64,000 nucleotides of DNA from Streptomyces sp. T12 (lineage in GTDB: Bacteria > Actinomycetota > Actinomycetes > Streptomycetales > Streptomycetaceae). The stretch covers positions 434,001-498,000 of the forward strand of contig NZ_CP117866.1 in assembly GCF_028736035.1 (NCBI RefSeq), given 5' to 3'. Position numbers and translations under genes: made by a program. The notes below the pieces were generated by a model. That model searched no databases, was not told where the DNA came from, and saw nothing but the letters and a program-made list of their open reading frames with translations. This document shows, one piece after another, positions 1 to 8,148 of the stretch (positions are counted from its first letter, which is position 1; each line of letters begins with the position of its first letter).

Positions 1-308
1 GTCAGGTGCTCGTTGGGCTTGGCGTCGGCGAGCCGCGGGTCGCTCAGCGCGTTGCCGAGCACCCGCACCACGGTGACCCGCGCCGAGATCCGCGTCCTGC
101 GTTCGAAGGCGCGCTGCGAGGCACCGTGGAGAAGCTGCAGTTGCAGTTGCTGCTCGGGATACAGATCACCGAACTGCACATAGGTGCCGTCGAAGCCGGC
201 CGGCACGACGTCCCTGAGCCCTTCGGGCCGCAACTCGGTGTCGGCCCCCTGGACCGACTCCCGCAATGCCCGCCACCACGGGTGGCGGCGTCCCTCATCG
301 TCCGTCAT
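1..308 (-). CDS. Hypothetical protein, C-terminus outside window
   Basis: The reverse strand is open from an ATG at 308 to the window edge, giving about 102 residues that begin MTDDEGRRHPWWRALRES. I do not recognise the family. The visible part is acidic then mixed, with a Gln/Leu-rich stretch (PEQQLQLQLLHGASQRAF) and no membrane segment. A GGGGGA ribosome-binding site lies 6-11 bases before the start. That start region is tandemly duplicated (see repeat at 306-339), so the true start is inferred from the longest uninterrupted frame. Confidence 0.55.
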   Translation of the reverse strand, partial: MTDDEGRRHPWWRALRESVQGADTELRPEGLRDVVPAGFDGTYVQFGDLYPEQQLQLQLLHGASQRAFERRTRISARVTVVRVLGNALSDPRLADAKPNEHL

Positions 309-339
309 GACAGTCCCCCGTTCATGACAGTCCCCCGTT
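306..339. repeat. 17-bp perfect tandem duplication over a start codon
   Basis: The unit CATGACAGTCCCCCGTT occurs at 306-322 and again at 323-339. Read on the minus strand each unit carries a GGGGGA ribosome-binding site and an ATG. A third ATG lies at 349. The two upstream ATGs open only 6- to 8-codon frames that stop at TGA overlapping the next ATG. The remaining stretch to 590 holds no gene that I can support. Confidence 0.8.
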
Positions 340-593
340 GTCCGTCATGAGAAAGCTGTACCGGTGCCGGATCCCGGCCGGAAGCCTCCCCACGGCACCA
401 GTCCGGTCACCGACGTCACGGAGCCGTGACCTCCGCCGTACATCCGTCGCCGCGCGGAGCCGTGACCGCGGCCGACCCCCCGTCGAGGGTGTCGCTGAGT
501 ACACCCGGCAATACGGGTTCTGCGCCCAATGTGGTCGGCCCCCCGGCTCCGTAGCTTCTTCGGCAGGGCACAGGGAGTGCCGGACGGAGAGTG

Positions 594-1385
594 ATGACGA
601 TGTTGCGCGCAGGTTCGCGACGCACGCACGACAAGGGACCCGCCGCCGAGGCGCTCCGGCTGGTCAAGGTCACCAAGACCTACGGTGCGCACGACAGTGC
701 CGTGACCGCTCTGGACGGGGTCACCCTCGGTCTGGGGCGGGGCACCTTCACCGCGGTGATGGGGCCTTCGGGGTCCGGCAAGACCACGCTGCTGCACTGC
801 GCGGCCGGGCTGGACCGGCCGGACAGCGGCATCGTGCGGGTGGACGGCACCGAGCTGACCGGCGGCGGCGAGGCCGAGCTGACGAAGTTCCGGCGGGGAC
901 GGATCGGGTTCGTGTTCCAGCAGTACAACCTGCTTCCGACGCTGACCGTCGCCCAGAACACGGTGCTGCCGCTCAAGCTCGCCGGGCAGCGTGTCGACCG
1001 CGAGCGGGCCAAGGAGGTCCTGACCTCCGTCGGCCTCGGCGACCGGCTCGGGCACCGCCCCGACCAGTTGTCCGGCGGTCAGCGGCAACGCGTGGCGATC
1101 GCCCGCGCCCTGGTCACGGAGCCTCGGGTGATCTTCGCGGACGAGCCGACCGGTGCCCTGGACACGCGCAACGCACGCGACGTGCTGCGGTTGCTCCAGC
1201 AGGCGGTGCGGGTGCACGGCCGGACCGTGGTGATGGTGACCCATGACCCGGTCGCCGCCTCCTACGCCGACTCGGTGTTGTTCCTGGCGGACGGCCGGCT
1301 GGCGGGCCGGTTGGACGCCCCGACGGCGGACGCGGTGGCCGAACGCCTCGCGCACCTGGGCGACAACGTGGCGACGGGGGTGTGA
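594..1385 (+). CDS. ABC transporter ATP-binding protein (MacB/LolD type)
   Basis: This is the nucleotide-binding subunit of an ABC system whose permease follows 3 bases downstream. Visible motifs, numbered from the GTG at 591, are Walker A GPSGSGKT (58-65), Q-loop FVFQQYN (about 108-114), signature LSGGQRQR (160-167), Walker [13 protein letters not shown] (180-191) and the H-loop His218. The motif set and the length of about 263 residues match the MacB/LolD/FtsE-type ATPases that power FtsX-fold permeases in antimicrobial peptide, lipoprotein or macrolide export. The substrate cannot be told from sequence. The start is ATG594 or GTG591, since both sit behind a GGAGA sequence. Confidence 0.92.
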   Translation: MTMLRAGSRRTHDKGPAAEALRLVKVTKTYGAHDSAVTALDGVTLGLGRGTFTAVMGPSGSGKTTLLHCAAGLDRPDSGIVRVDGTELTGGGEAELTKFRRGRIGFVFQQYNLLPTLTVAQNTVLPLKLAGQRVDRERAKEVLTSVGLGDRLGHRPDQLSGGQRQRVAIARALVTEPRVIFADEPTGALDTRNARDVLRLLQQAVRVHGRTVVMVTHDPVAASYADSVLFLADGRLAGRLDAPTADAVAERLAHLGDNVATGV

Positions 1386-1388
1386 GCG

Positions 1389-2699
1389 ATGTTCCTGCTG
1401 GCCATGCGGTCGATACGGCACCGCCCCGGACGGTTCCTCGCGACACTGCTGTCCGCGTTCCTGGGCGCGGCGATCATCATGACGTTCCACTCGATGCACG
1501 ACACGGCGGCGCAGGACGGCGTCGACGCGACCAGCGCGGAGACCCTGTCCACCGCGGCGGGCGTCGTCGGCGGCTACGGCACCCTGCTGGTGTTCTTCGC
1601 CGTCGCCTCCACCCTGACGGTCAACGTCCGCCAGCGCGCCGCCGAGTTGGCGCTGCTGCGCTGCTCGGGGGCGACTCCGGCGCAGCTCAAGCGGATGGTG
1701 GTGGGCGAGGCAGTGGTCGTGGCCCTGGTGGGCGCGGCGCTGGCGATCGGCCCGGCGATGCTGGGTGGGCAGGCACTGCTGGAGGTGTTCCAGGACAGCG
1801 GTCAGGTCGCCGGATCCGTCGACCACTCCTTCGGCCCGATCGCTCTGACGACGGGCATCGCCATCACGCTGCTGGCGTCGGCGGGCGCCGCCTTCCTCGC
1901 CGTACGGCGGGCGACGCGCGGGCATGAACGGCGGGGCGGGGCACGCAGGTTCCTCGCGTACGCGGCGCTGCTCGCCGGTGCGGCGTCGGTCGCCTCCACC
2001 TTCGTGTTCTCGGCGACGGACGCGGCCCTGATGGCGCCGCCGGCCTACGGGGCGATCCTGCTGTCGGTGGGCTTCGCGCTGATGGCACCACGACTACTGG
2101 AGGGCGTACTGGACCGGCTGCCGCTGAGCGGGGCGAGCGGCTGGCTGGCCGTACGGAATCTGCGGGAGCGGGCCGGTCATCTGGCCGGGATCCTGATGTC
2201 GCTGATCCTGTTCACCGCGGTGGCCACGGCCACGCTCACCATGCAGGCGGTGGAGAGCGACGCCGTCGAGGCCTCGGGTCTGACGAAGTCGATCGACGCC
2301 AAGAACCTGGAGACGCTCAACTTCACGGTCGTCGGCATCATCGTGGTCTTCGTCTGCGTGATGCTGGTCAACTCGCTTTACGCCGCGACGAGTTACCGCG
2401 CCCGGGAGTTCGGGCAGCAGCGCCTGGCGGGGGCGACGCCGGGCCAGGTGCTCGGGACGGTCGGTGTCGAGACGCTCATTCTGACCGTCACCGGAGTCCT
2501 CTTCGGCATGGTGGCCGCGCTGGCCGGGATCGTCCCGTTCACCGTGGTCCGCACCGACGGGGTGCTTCCGGGCGAGGTCTACGACATCGGGGTCGCGGTG
2601 GCCGCGACCGCGGCGGCGGTGACGCTGGGGACGAGCCTGGTCACGGCCCGGCGGACGCTGCGCACTCCGGCGGTCGGGGCGGTGGCCGTGGCGTCATGA
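1389..2699 (+). CDS. FtsX-fold ABC transporter permease
   Basis: This is the membrane subunit partnering the ATPase at 594-1385. The 436-residue protein has about eight to ten hydrophobic segments, including ones near residues 20-35, 58-78, 105-130, 155-175, 195-235, 258-280, 315-335 and 365-425. The typical FtsX-domain phrase ELALLRCSGATPAQLKRM appears after the second segment, and a related phrase (REFGQQRLAGATPGQVL) recurs in the C-terminal half, so two FtsX domains are arranged in tandem. The extracellular portion is short, unlike MacB with its large periplasmic domain. ATPase and permease are presumably co-transcribed. Transcription ends at the hairpin at 2733-2762. Confidence 0.9.
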   Translation: MFLLAMRSIRHRPGRFLATLLSAFLGAAIIMTFHSMHDTAAQDGVDATSAETLSTAAGVVGGYGTLLVFFAVASTLTVNVRQRAAELALLRCSGATPAQLKRMVVGEAVVVALVGAALAIGPAMLGGQALLEVFQDSGQVAGSVDHSFGPIALTTGIAITLLASAGAAFLAVRRATRGHERRGGARRFLAYAALLAGAASVASTFVFSATDAALMAPPAYGAILLSVGFALMAPRLLEGVLDRLPLSGASGWLAVRNLRERAGHLAGILMSLILFTAVATATLTMQAVESDAVEASGLTKSIDAKNLETLNFTVVGIIVVFVCVMLVNSLYAATSYRAREFGQQRLAGATPGQVLGTVGVETLILTVTGVLFGMVAALAGIVPFTVVRTDGVLPGEVYDIGVAVAATAAAVTLGTSLVTARRTLRTPAVGAVAVAS

Positions 2700-2732
2700 G
2701 AACGGTGACGTCACGAGAAGGACCTCTGCGAC

Positions 2733-2762
2733 GAGGGGCGGCTGCTTCGGCGGCCGCCCCTC
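2733..2762. terminator. Bidirectional hairpin terminator
   Basis: The arms GAGGGGCGGC (2733-2742) and GCCGCCCCTC (2753-2762) are perfectly complementary with a 10-base loop. It lies between the converging ends of the ABC permease and the TetR gene. There is no long U-tract, as is common in Streptomyces terminators. Confidence 0.7.
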
Positions 2763-2765
2763 CCT

Positions 2766-3335
2766 TCACTTCACGCCGGACGCGTCCAGCAGCGCGATCA
2801 CGGTCGCGGTGGCCAGCCCGTCCAGCGTCTCGACCTTCGCGCCCGCGCGCGCACTGGCCCCGTCGAAGACCAGCATCAGCTGGCGGGCGAGCAGCTCGGG
2901 ATCCCGCGCCCCGCCCTGCTCGGCCTGCGCACGGAAGTAGCCCTGAAGCCCCTCCTTCGCCGCCCGCGCGACCACACTCGCCGGATGCTCGGGGTCCTTC
3001 AGCTCGACCAGCGCGGCGAGATAGGGGCAGCCCTGGTAGGCGGGCTCGGCGGACGCCGCCTCCAGCCGTTCGAAGACGTGCAGGATCCGTTCGCGGGGCG
3101 TGCCGGTCTCCTGCGAGCCGGGCACGAGCTGGGCCTCGTACGCCGGAAGCCGTCGCTCCAGGCTCGCCGCGAGGACCTCGTCCTTGCTCGCGAACAGCTG
3201 GTACATGGACCGCTTCGAGACCCCGGCGGTCCGGCACAGCGCCTCGACGCCGATGGAGACGCCGTCGCGGTAGAACAGCTCGGCCGCCGCGTCGAGGAGC
3301 CGGTCCTTGGTGGACGCCTTGTCTGTAGTGGCCAT
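2766..3335 (-). CDS. TetR/AcrR-family transcriptional repressor
   Basis: This is a 189-residue one-component repressor. The N-terminal helix-turn-helix is clear (KDRLLDAAAELFYRDG, then AGVSKRSMYQLFASKDEV near residues 33-55), and the C-terminal ligand and dimer domain contains YQGCPYLAAL, typical of the AcrR-like group with a TetR_C_6/16-type core. I chose ATG3335 because the reading frame upstream of it crosses the palindrome ACCGATCGGT at 3370-3379, which looks like its own operator. The same 10-mer occurs twice before the SDR gene at 6.4 kb, so the SDR and possibly the oxidoreductase at 6632 are likely targets. The inducer is unknown. Confidence 0.92.
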   Translation of the reverse strand: MATTDKASTKDRLLDAAAELFYRDGVSIGVEALCRTAGVSKRSMYQLFASKDEVLAASLERRLPAYEAQLVPGSQETGTPRERILHVFERLEAASAEPAYQGCPYLAALVELKDPEHPASVVARAAKEGLQGYFRAQAEQGGARDPELLARQLMLVFDGASARAGAKVETLDGLATATVIALLDASGVK

Positions 3336-3369
3336 ACGGGCGAGGTTACCTCGGCACCGGACGCGAGGA

Positions 3370-3379
3370 ACCGATCGGT
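3370..3379. promoter_or_regulatory. TetR operator (ACCGATCGGT), autoregulatory
   Basis: This perfect 10-bp palindrome lies 35 bases upstream of the TetR start, in the region divergent from the MoxR gene. It is identical to the sites at 6481-6490 and 6516-6525. Confidence 0.65.
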
Positions 3380-3475
3380 ATACCACCTTCCGATGCACGG
3401 AACACCCGTGGCATCATCGGGTGAACAAGCGCTTAGATATGTATCCCGACTGTCGCCGCCGAGCTGGAGGCCCCG

Positions 3476-4342
3476 TTGTTCACATCCGTCGACGACGTCT
3501 CCGCACGTCTGGCCGAGACCGGCTATCTCGCCTCGCCCGCGGTCGCCACGACCGTCTTCCTCGCCGACCGCCTCGGCAAGCCGCTCCTGGTGGAGGGCCC
3601 CGCCGGGGTCGGCAAGACGGAGCTGGCCAAGGCCGTCGCCGAGGTCGCCGGGGCGCGGCTGGTACGCCTGCAGTGCTACGAAGGGGTCGATGAGTCCCGG
3701 GCGCTGTACGAGTGGAACCACGCCAAGCAGCTGCTGCGCATCAGCGCGGGCCGCGACGAGACGTGGGACGAGGCACGCACGGACATCTTCAGCGAGGAGT
3801 TCCTGCTCACGCGGCCACTGCTGACGGCCATCCGGGGCGACGACGCCAAGGTGCTGCTGATCGACGAGACCGACAAGGCGGACGTCGAGGTGGAGGGCCT
3901 GCTGCTGGAGGTCCTCAGCGACTTCCAGGTGACCGTCCCCGAGCTGGGCACCATCAGCGCGACGCGCCGCCCGTTCGTCGTCCTCACCTCCAACGCGAGC
4001 CGGGAGCTGTCCGAGGCGCTGCGCCGCCGCTGCCTCTTCCTGCACATCGGCTTCCCCGAAGAGGAGATGGAGCGCCGGATCGTACGGCTGAAGGTGCCGG
4101 GGCTCGACGAGGCGCTGGCCCGGTCGGTCGTCCGGGTCGTGGGCGCGCTGCGGGCGATGGACCTGCGCAAGGTGCCCTCGGTCGCCGAGACCATCGACTG
4201 GGCGCGCACGCTGCTCGCGCTCGGCGCCGACACGCTGGACGAGACGGTCATGCAGGCCACCCTCGGCGTCCTCCTCAAGCACCAGGACGACGTGCTCAAG
4301 GCGTCCGCCAAGCTGGACCTGGACACCCTGGACGCCCTGTGA
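3476..4342 (+). CDS. MoxR-family AAA+ ATPase
   Basis: This 288-residue ATPase has Walker A GPAGVGKT (41-48), Walker B VLLIDETDKAD (126-136, catalytic D130/E131) and a sensor-1 phrase VLTSNASRELSEALRRR followed by the MoxR C-terminal helical lid. MoxR ATPases act as chaperones for maturation or metal-cofactor insertion with a von Willebrand A partner, which here is the next gene. The start is a TTG at 3476, supported by GGAGG about 8 bases upstream and by the lack of an in-frame ATG or GTG nearby. The stop TGA overlaps the GTG of the VWA gene, so the two are translationally coupled. Confidence 0.92.
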   Translation: MFTSVDDVSARLAETGYLASPAVATTVFLADRLGKPLLVEGPAGVGKTELAKAVAEVAGARLVRLQCYEGVDESRALYEWNHAKQLLRISAGRDETWDEARTDIFSEEFLLTRPLLTAIRGDDAKVLLIDETDKADVEVEGLLLEVLSDFQVTVPELGTISATRRPFVVLTSNASRELSEALRRRCLFLHIGFPEEEMERRIVRLKVPGLDEALARSVVRVVGALRAMDLRKVPSVAETIDWARTLLALGADTLDETVMQATLGVLLKHQDDVLKASAKLDLDTLDAL

Positions 4343-5697
4343 CCACGCCCGCCGGTGTCGCGGAGCGGCTGACGTCCCTCGTCGGGGCGCTGCGCGCGCA
4401 CGGCGTGCGGATCGGTACCGGCGAGACGGTGGACGCGGCGCAGGCGGTGGAGGCGCTCGGCCTCGCGGACCGGGAGCTGCTGCGCGAGGGGCTGGCGGCG
4501 ACGCTGTTGCACGGCAACGGCCAGCGTCAGGTGTTCGACCCGGTCTTCGACCTGTACTTCCCGCGCGGTGTCGGCGCGCCGGAGCAGAAGACCGCGGGAC
4601 GGGACGACCTGCGCGAACGGCTGGCGGCCGCGCTCACCGCCGACGACCAGGTGATGATGGGCCGGTTGGCCGTCGAGGCGGTCGACGGCTTCGGTGGCTA
4701 CGGTTCCTCGCCGGAGTCGGACGGCTGGTCGTCGTACCAGGCACTCGAACGACTGCGTCCGCAGACCCTGCTCGCCCGTGTCCGTGACAACATCCGTGCG
4801 CAGGGCGGCAGTTCGGGGTTCGCCGACCGGCTGCTGGAGGACGAGATCCGGCGGCGCATCGAGGCGTTCCGGGCGCTGGTGGCCGCGGAGGCGCGGCGCC
4901 GGGTCGCCGAGCGGCGCGGCCGCGACGAGATCGCCCGGCGGGCGGTGACCCCGACCGCCGACCGGGTCGACTTCCTGTTCGCGGGGAAGGCTCAACTGGC
5001 CGAGCTGCGCAGGGCTGTTCAACCGCTCGCCCGCAAGCTCGCGACCCGGCTCGCGGCACGTCGCCGCCGCGCCTCCCGGGGCTCGATCGATCTACGGCGG
5101 ACCCTGCGCGGGTCGCTGTCGACGGGCGGGGTGCCCATGAAGCCGGTGCTGCGCCGACGGCGTCCCGTCCGCCCCGAACTGGTGCTGCTGTGCGATGTGT
5201 CGGGCTCGGTGTCCGGCTTCTCGGACTTCACGATGCTGCTGGTGCAGGCCCTGCACGACCAGTTCAGCAAGGTGCGCGTGTTCGCCTTCGTCAACCGGAT
5301 CGACGAGGTGACCGGGCTGCTCGAACGCGGCACCGCCGACCCGGAAGGGCTCAATGCGCGCATCGAGGCGGAGGCCAGGCTCACCGCCTGGCACGGCAGC
5401 AGCGACTACGGCATGGCGCTGGGCGAGTTCGCCGAGCGGTACGGCGACGCGGTCGGCCCGCGCACGACCGTGTTCGTCCTCGGCGACGCCCGCACCAACA
5501 GGAGCGACCCGAACCTGCCGGCCGTACGGCAGATCGCCGGCCAGGCACGCCGCGTCTACTGGTTGAACCCCGAGCAGCGCTCCCGCTGGGGCACGGGCGA
5601 CTCCGCCGCGCCCGCTTACGCCGAGCTGGTCGAGATGCACGAATGCCGCACCGCCCGGCAGCTCAGCGCGCTGGTGGCGCGCCTGCTGCCGGTGTGA
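4339..5697 (+). CDS. VWA domain protein (CoxE-like)
   Basis: This 452-residue protein has an arginine-rich middle (residues about 160-260) and a C-terminal von Willebrand A domain. The MIDAS motif is CDVSGSVSG with Asp286, completed by a threonine/serine loop and TTVFVLGDART further on. It belongs to the CoxE-like family (PF05762 type) that pairs with MoxR ATPases, for example in CO dehydrogenase maturation. No CO dehydrogenase genes are present here, so the client is unknown. I chose GTG4339, which overlaps the MoxR stop (GTGA). The longer open frame upstream is only antiframe to moxR. Confidence 0.88.
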   Translation: MTTPAGVAERLTSLVGALRAHGVRIGTGETVDAAQAVEALGLADRELLREGLAATLLHGNGQRQVFDPVFDLYFPRGVGAPEQKTAGRDDLRERLAAALTADDQVMMGRLAVEAVDGFGGYGSSPESDGWSSYQALERLRPQTLLARVRDNIRAQGGSSGFADRLLEDEIRRRIEAFRALVAAEARRRVAERRGRDEIARRAVTPTADRVDFLFAGKAQLAELRRAVQPLARKLATRLAARRRRASRGSIDLRRTLRGSLSTGGVPMKPVLRRRRPVRPELVLLCDVSGSVSGFSDFTMLLVQALHDQFSKVRVFAFVNRIDEVTGLLERGTADPEGLNARIEAEARLTAWHGSSDYGMALGEFAERYGDAVGPRTTVFVLGDARTNRSDPNLPAVRQIAGQARRVYWLNPEQRSRWGTGDSAAPAYAELVEMHECRTARQLSALVARLLPV

Positions 5698-5719
5698 TCA
5701 GGCGCCGATCAGGAGCTGA

Positions 5720-6424
5720 TCAGACGGCGGCGAGCTGCGGGTAGAGGGTGACCGGATCGGCCGCCAGCCCCGCCTTGACCTGCCGCGAGATGTCATCGGC
5801 CAGCACCTCGAAGGCGCCCGAGGCGATCCCGTCGAGGGCTTGTGCCGCCACGCTCTCGGCCGTGGACTTGGGCGCGTCGATGCCGGCGGTCAGGTCGGTG
5901 TCGACGTACCCGACGTGCAGGCCGGTGACGTCGATGCCGCGCGGCTTCAGGTCGAGGCGCAGCGAGTTGGTCTGTGACCAGAAGGCGGCCTTGGACGCGC
6001 TGTAGGAGCCGGCGAGGCCGATCCACGACAGCACGGAGTGGACATTGAGGATGTGGCCGCCGCCGTTGCGCTCGATCACGGGGACGAAGGCCCTGGTGAC
6101 CAGGAGCGGTCCGTAGAAGTTGGTCTCGAATTCGCGCCGCACGTCCGCGACGGGCGAGTCGAGGAAGTTCGCGTTCACCGAGGCTCCCGCGTTGTTGATC
6201 AGCAGGGTGACGTCCTGCGCCTGCTCGGCGGCCGCCGCGACGGACGCGGGGTCGGTCACCTCGAGCGCGAGCGGCACGGCGTCGGGGTGCGTGACGGTGC
6301 GCGGGTCGCGGGCGGTGGCGTACACCTTCTTCGCGCCCCGCTCGTACAGGGCGGCGACCAGGGCGCGGCCGATGCCGCGGCTGCCGCCGGTGACCAGGGC
6401 GACGGAGCCTTCGATGGTGGTCAT
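5720..6424 (-). CDS. Short-chain dehydrogenase/reductase
   Basis: This 234-residue classical SDR has cofactor loop TGGSRGIG (12-19), NNAG at about 77-80, and catalytic Ser130, Tyr141 and Lys145 in YSASK. Arginine at position 40 after the second strand (TARD) suggests NADP preference. The substrate is not evident. I chose ATG6424 because everything upstream belongs to the regulatory region with two TetR operators. It converges with the VWA gene and diverges from the oxidoreductase at 6632. Confidence 0.9.
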   Translation of the reverse strand: MTTIEGSVALVTGGSRGIGRALVAALYERGAKKVYATARDPRTVTHPDAVPLALEVTDPASVAAAAEQAQDVTLLINNAGASVNANFLDSPVADVRREFETNFYGPLLVTRAFVPVIERNGGGHILNVHSVLSWIGLAGSYSASKAAFWSQTNSLRLDLKPRGIDVTGLHVGYVDTDLTAGIDAPKSTAESVAAQALDGIASGAFEVLADDISRQVKAGLAADPVTLYPQLAAV

Positions 6425-6440
6425 GGGTTTCTCCCGGATG

Positions 6441-6480
6441 TTTCGACACAGGCACAGGTATTTCGACACAGACACAGGAG
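6441..6480. repeat. Imperfect 20-bp tandem repeat in the SDR leader
   Basis: TTTCGACACAGGCACAGGTA (6441-6460) is followed directly by TTTCGACACAGACACAGGAG (6461-6480), with 17 of 20 bases identical. It lies between the SDR start and the TetR operators, so it would be in the 5' untranslated part of the SDR mRNA. Confidence 0.75.
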
Positions 6481-6525
6481 ACCGATCGGTTTCCGCATCG
6501 TCGAAGCCATGGTAAACCGATCGGT
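6481..6525. promoter_or_regulatory. Two TetR operators, ACCGATCGGT
   Basis: The palindrome occurs at 6481-6490 and 6516-6525, with starts 35 bp apart and embedded in A/T-richer flanks (AAACCGATCGGTTTT for the second). The pair lies in the divergent intergenic region between the SDR and the oxidoreductase and matches the operator next to the TetR gene at 3370. Confidence 0.65.
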
Positions 6526-6631
6526 TTTCTCCGGGCAAGGCCGGGGTCGACTCCGGAGAAAATCAGGGTTCATCCCCGATATCCGGTTCCGTGGGCGTTC
6601 CGTACGCTCGCCACAAACAGAGGGGGACCCC

Positions 6632-7606
6632 ATGAAGGCAGTGGTTCAGGACCGGTACGGCTCGGCGGACACGCTGGAGTTCAGGGACTTCGACACTCCG
6701 GTGCCGGCGGCCGACGAGGTGCTGGTGCGGGTGCACGCGGCCTCGGTCAACGCCTACGACTGGCATCTGATGCACGGCGACCCGAAGATCGCCCGCCTCG
6801 TCTTCGGGGTCACCAGGCCGAAGGCCAGGGTCCGGGGCCGGGACTTCGCCGGCCGCGTGGAAGCGGTGGGCAGCGGGGTCATAGGGCTCAAGCCCGGCGA
6901 CGAGGTGTTCGGCGAGGCCGACGGCGCGTTCGCGGAGTTCGTGTGCGCCAAGGACAGCATGGTGGGCCCGAAGCCCGCCAACCTGACCTTCGAGCAGGCG
7001 GCCGCGATACCCCTGGCGGGGAACACCGCCCTGATCGGACTGCGGGACGTGGGCCGGGTGCAGCGGGGCCAGACGGTCCTGGTCAACGGCGCGTCGGGCG
7101 GTGTGGGCGCGTTCGCCGTGCAGCTCGCCAAGGCGTACGGCGCGGAGGTGACCGCGGTGTGCAGCACGAGGAACGTGGACCTGGTCCGCTCACTCGGCGC
7201 GGATCACGTCATCGACTACACACGCGAGGACTTCACCCGCGGCGCCCGGCAGTACGACGTCGTGCTGGACCTGGTGGGCAACCACTCGCTGTCCGAGTTC
7301 CGGCGCGCGGTCACTCCCACCGGCACGCTCGTGCTGTCCGGCGGCGGCGTGTACGAGGGCGGCAGCGTCGTCGGACCGATGGGGCTCTTCTTCAGGAGGC
7401 GGCTGGCGGCGCCCTTCGCCCGCCAGCGGCTGCTCGAACTCCCGGCCCACCAGAGCAGGGCGAACCTCGCCGCGCTGTGCGAACTCGCCGAGTCCGGGAA
7501 GATCGCCCCGGTCGTCGAGCGGACGTATCCGCTCAGCGAGGCGGCCGAGGCGATCCGGTACGTGGAGGTGGAGCACGCGCGCGCGAAGGTCGTCGTCACC
7601 GTGTGA
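6632..7606 (+). CDS. NAD(P)-dependent MDR oxidoreductase (quinone oxidoreductase-like)
   Basis: This 324-residue zinc-independent medium-chain dehydrogenase has the GroES-like N-terminal half (VRVHAASVNAYDWHLMHG, then GRDFAGRVEAVGSGV) and a Rossmann half with NGASGGVGAFAVQLAKA near residues 151-167. The cysteine ligands of zinc-binding alcohol dehydrogenases are absent. Such enzymes reduce quinones or enones using NADPH. An AGGGGGA ribosome-binding site lies 5-11 bases before ATG6632. It is probably controlled with the divergent SDR by the TetR repressor. Confidence 0.9.
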   Translation: MKAVVQDRYGSADTLEFRDFDTPVPAADEVLVRVHAASVNAYDWHLMHGDPKIARLVFGVTRPKARVRGRDFAGRVEAVGSGVIGLKPGDEVFGEADGAFAEFVCAKDSMVGPKPANLTFEQAAAIPLAGNTALIGLRDVGRVQRGQTVLVNGASGGVGAFAVQLAKAYGAEVTAVCSTRNVDLVRSLGADHVIDYTREDFTRGARQYDVVLDLVGNHSLSEFRRAVTPTGTLVLSGGGVYEGGSVVGPMGLFFRRRLAAPFARQRLLELPAHQSRANLAALCELAESGKIAPVVERTYPLSEAAEAIRYVEVEHARAKVVVTV

Positions 7607-7645
7607 GGTGCCGACGCGGGCCGAGCGGTGCCACGCGTGCCGCCG

Positions 7646-8008
7646 CTACTTCGACTTCGCGTACTCCCTCGCCGTCTGTCCCTGGAAGTCGTAGACCACG
7701 ACCTGCTCGTCGCCCACGACCCAGGCGTCGTGTCCCGGCGAGCAGACGAAGACGTCGCCGGGGCCGACCTCTTGTTCGCCGCCGTCGTCCATCCGGATGT
7801 GCATGCGGCCTTGGACCATGTAGCAGTTGTGGTGCATCTGACAGCTCTCGGTGCCCGCGATCGGGGCCACGGACTCGGTCCAGCGCCAGCCGGGCTCGAA
7901 GGTCGCCACGGCGAAATCGAGATCCGTCATGTGGACGGCTTCGAGGTGGCCGCGGGGGAAATCACGGCGCTCGTCCGGCTTCTCGAGCGGCTTCACTTCC
8001 AACACCAT
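7646..8008 (-). CDS. Small cupin-domain protein
   Basis: This 120-residue single-domain cupin carries the core phrases HHNCYMVQGRMHIRMDDG and GPGDVFVCSPGHDAWVVG, with metal-binding type histidines near residues 59-60 and 92. Similar single cupins without a fused domain are of varied function (isomerases, dioxygenases or sensors), and nothing here fixes the substrate. It ends facing the oxidoreductase gene. The 140 bases between it and the dehydratase gene contain no further gene. Confidence 0.8.
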   Translation of the reverse strand: MVLEVKPLEKPDERRDFPRGHLEAVHMTDLDFAVATFEPGWRWTESVAPIAGTESCQMHHNCYMVQGRMHIRMDDGGEQEVGPGDVFVCSPGHDAWVVGDEQVVVYDFQGQTAREYAKSK

Positions 8009-8148
8009 GACGCACTCCCTTCCGGCCGCGGTTCACCGCGGCCTGGGCCGGTCTCCCCGGCGACCCTGGACACCGCCGTCGGCAGCCGACCCCCTACCAC
8101 TCCATCGTCCGCTCGTCGAACCGGGGCCGCCATTCGGGGAACGCCCGC

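Noticed and set aside
345..1925. Very long open frames opposite or beside real genes, for example 345-1925 on the minus strand and several others of 400-1,300 codons in the window
   Set aside because: They are the usual high-GC shadow frames: compositionally biased to Arg, Ala, Gly or Pro, lacking motifs, and overlapping genes with clear catalytic sites.
5692..5725. Repeated GATCAG words between the VWA and SDR genes as an operator
   Set aside because: They lie between two converging gene ends and form no convincing symmetrical site. A promoter there would serve no gene.
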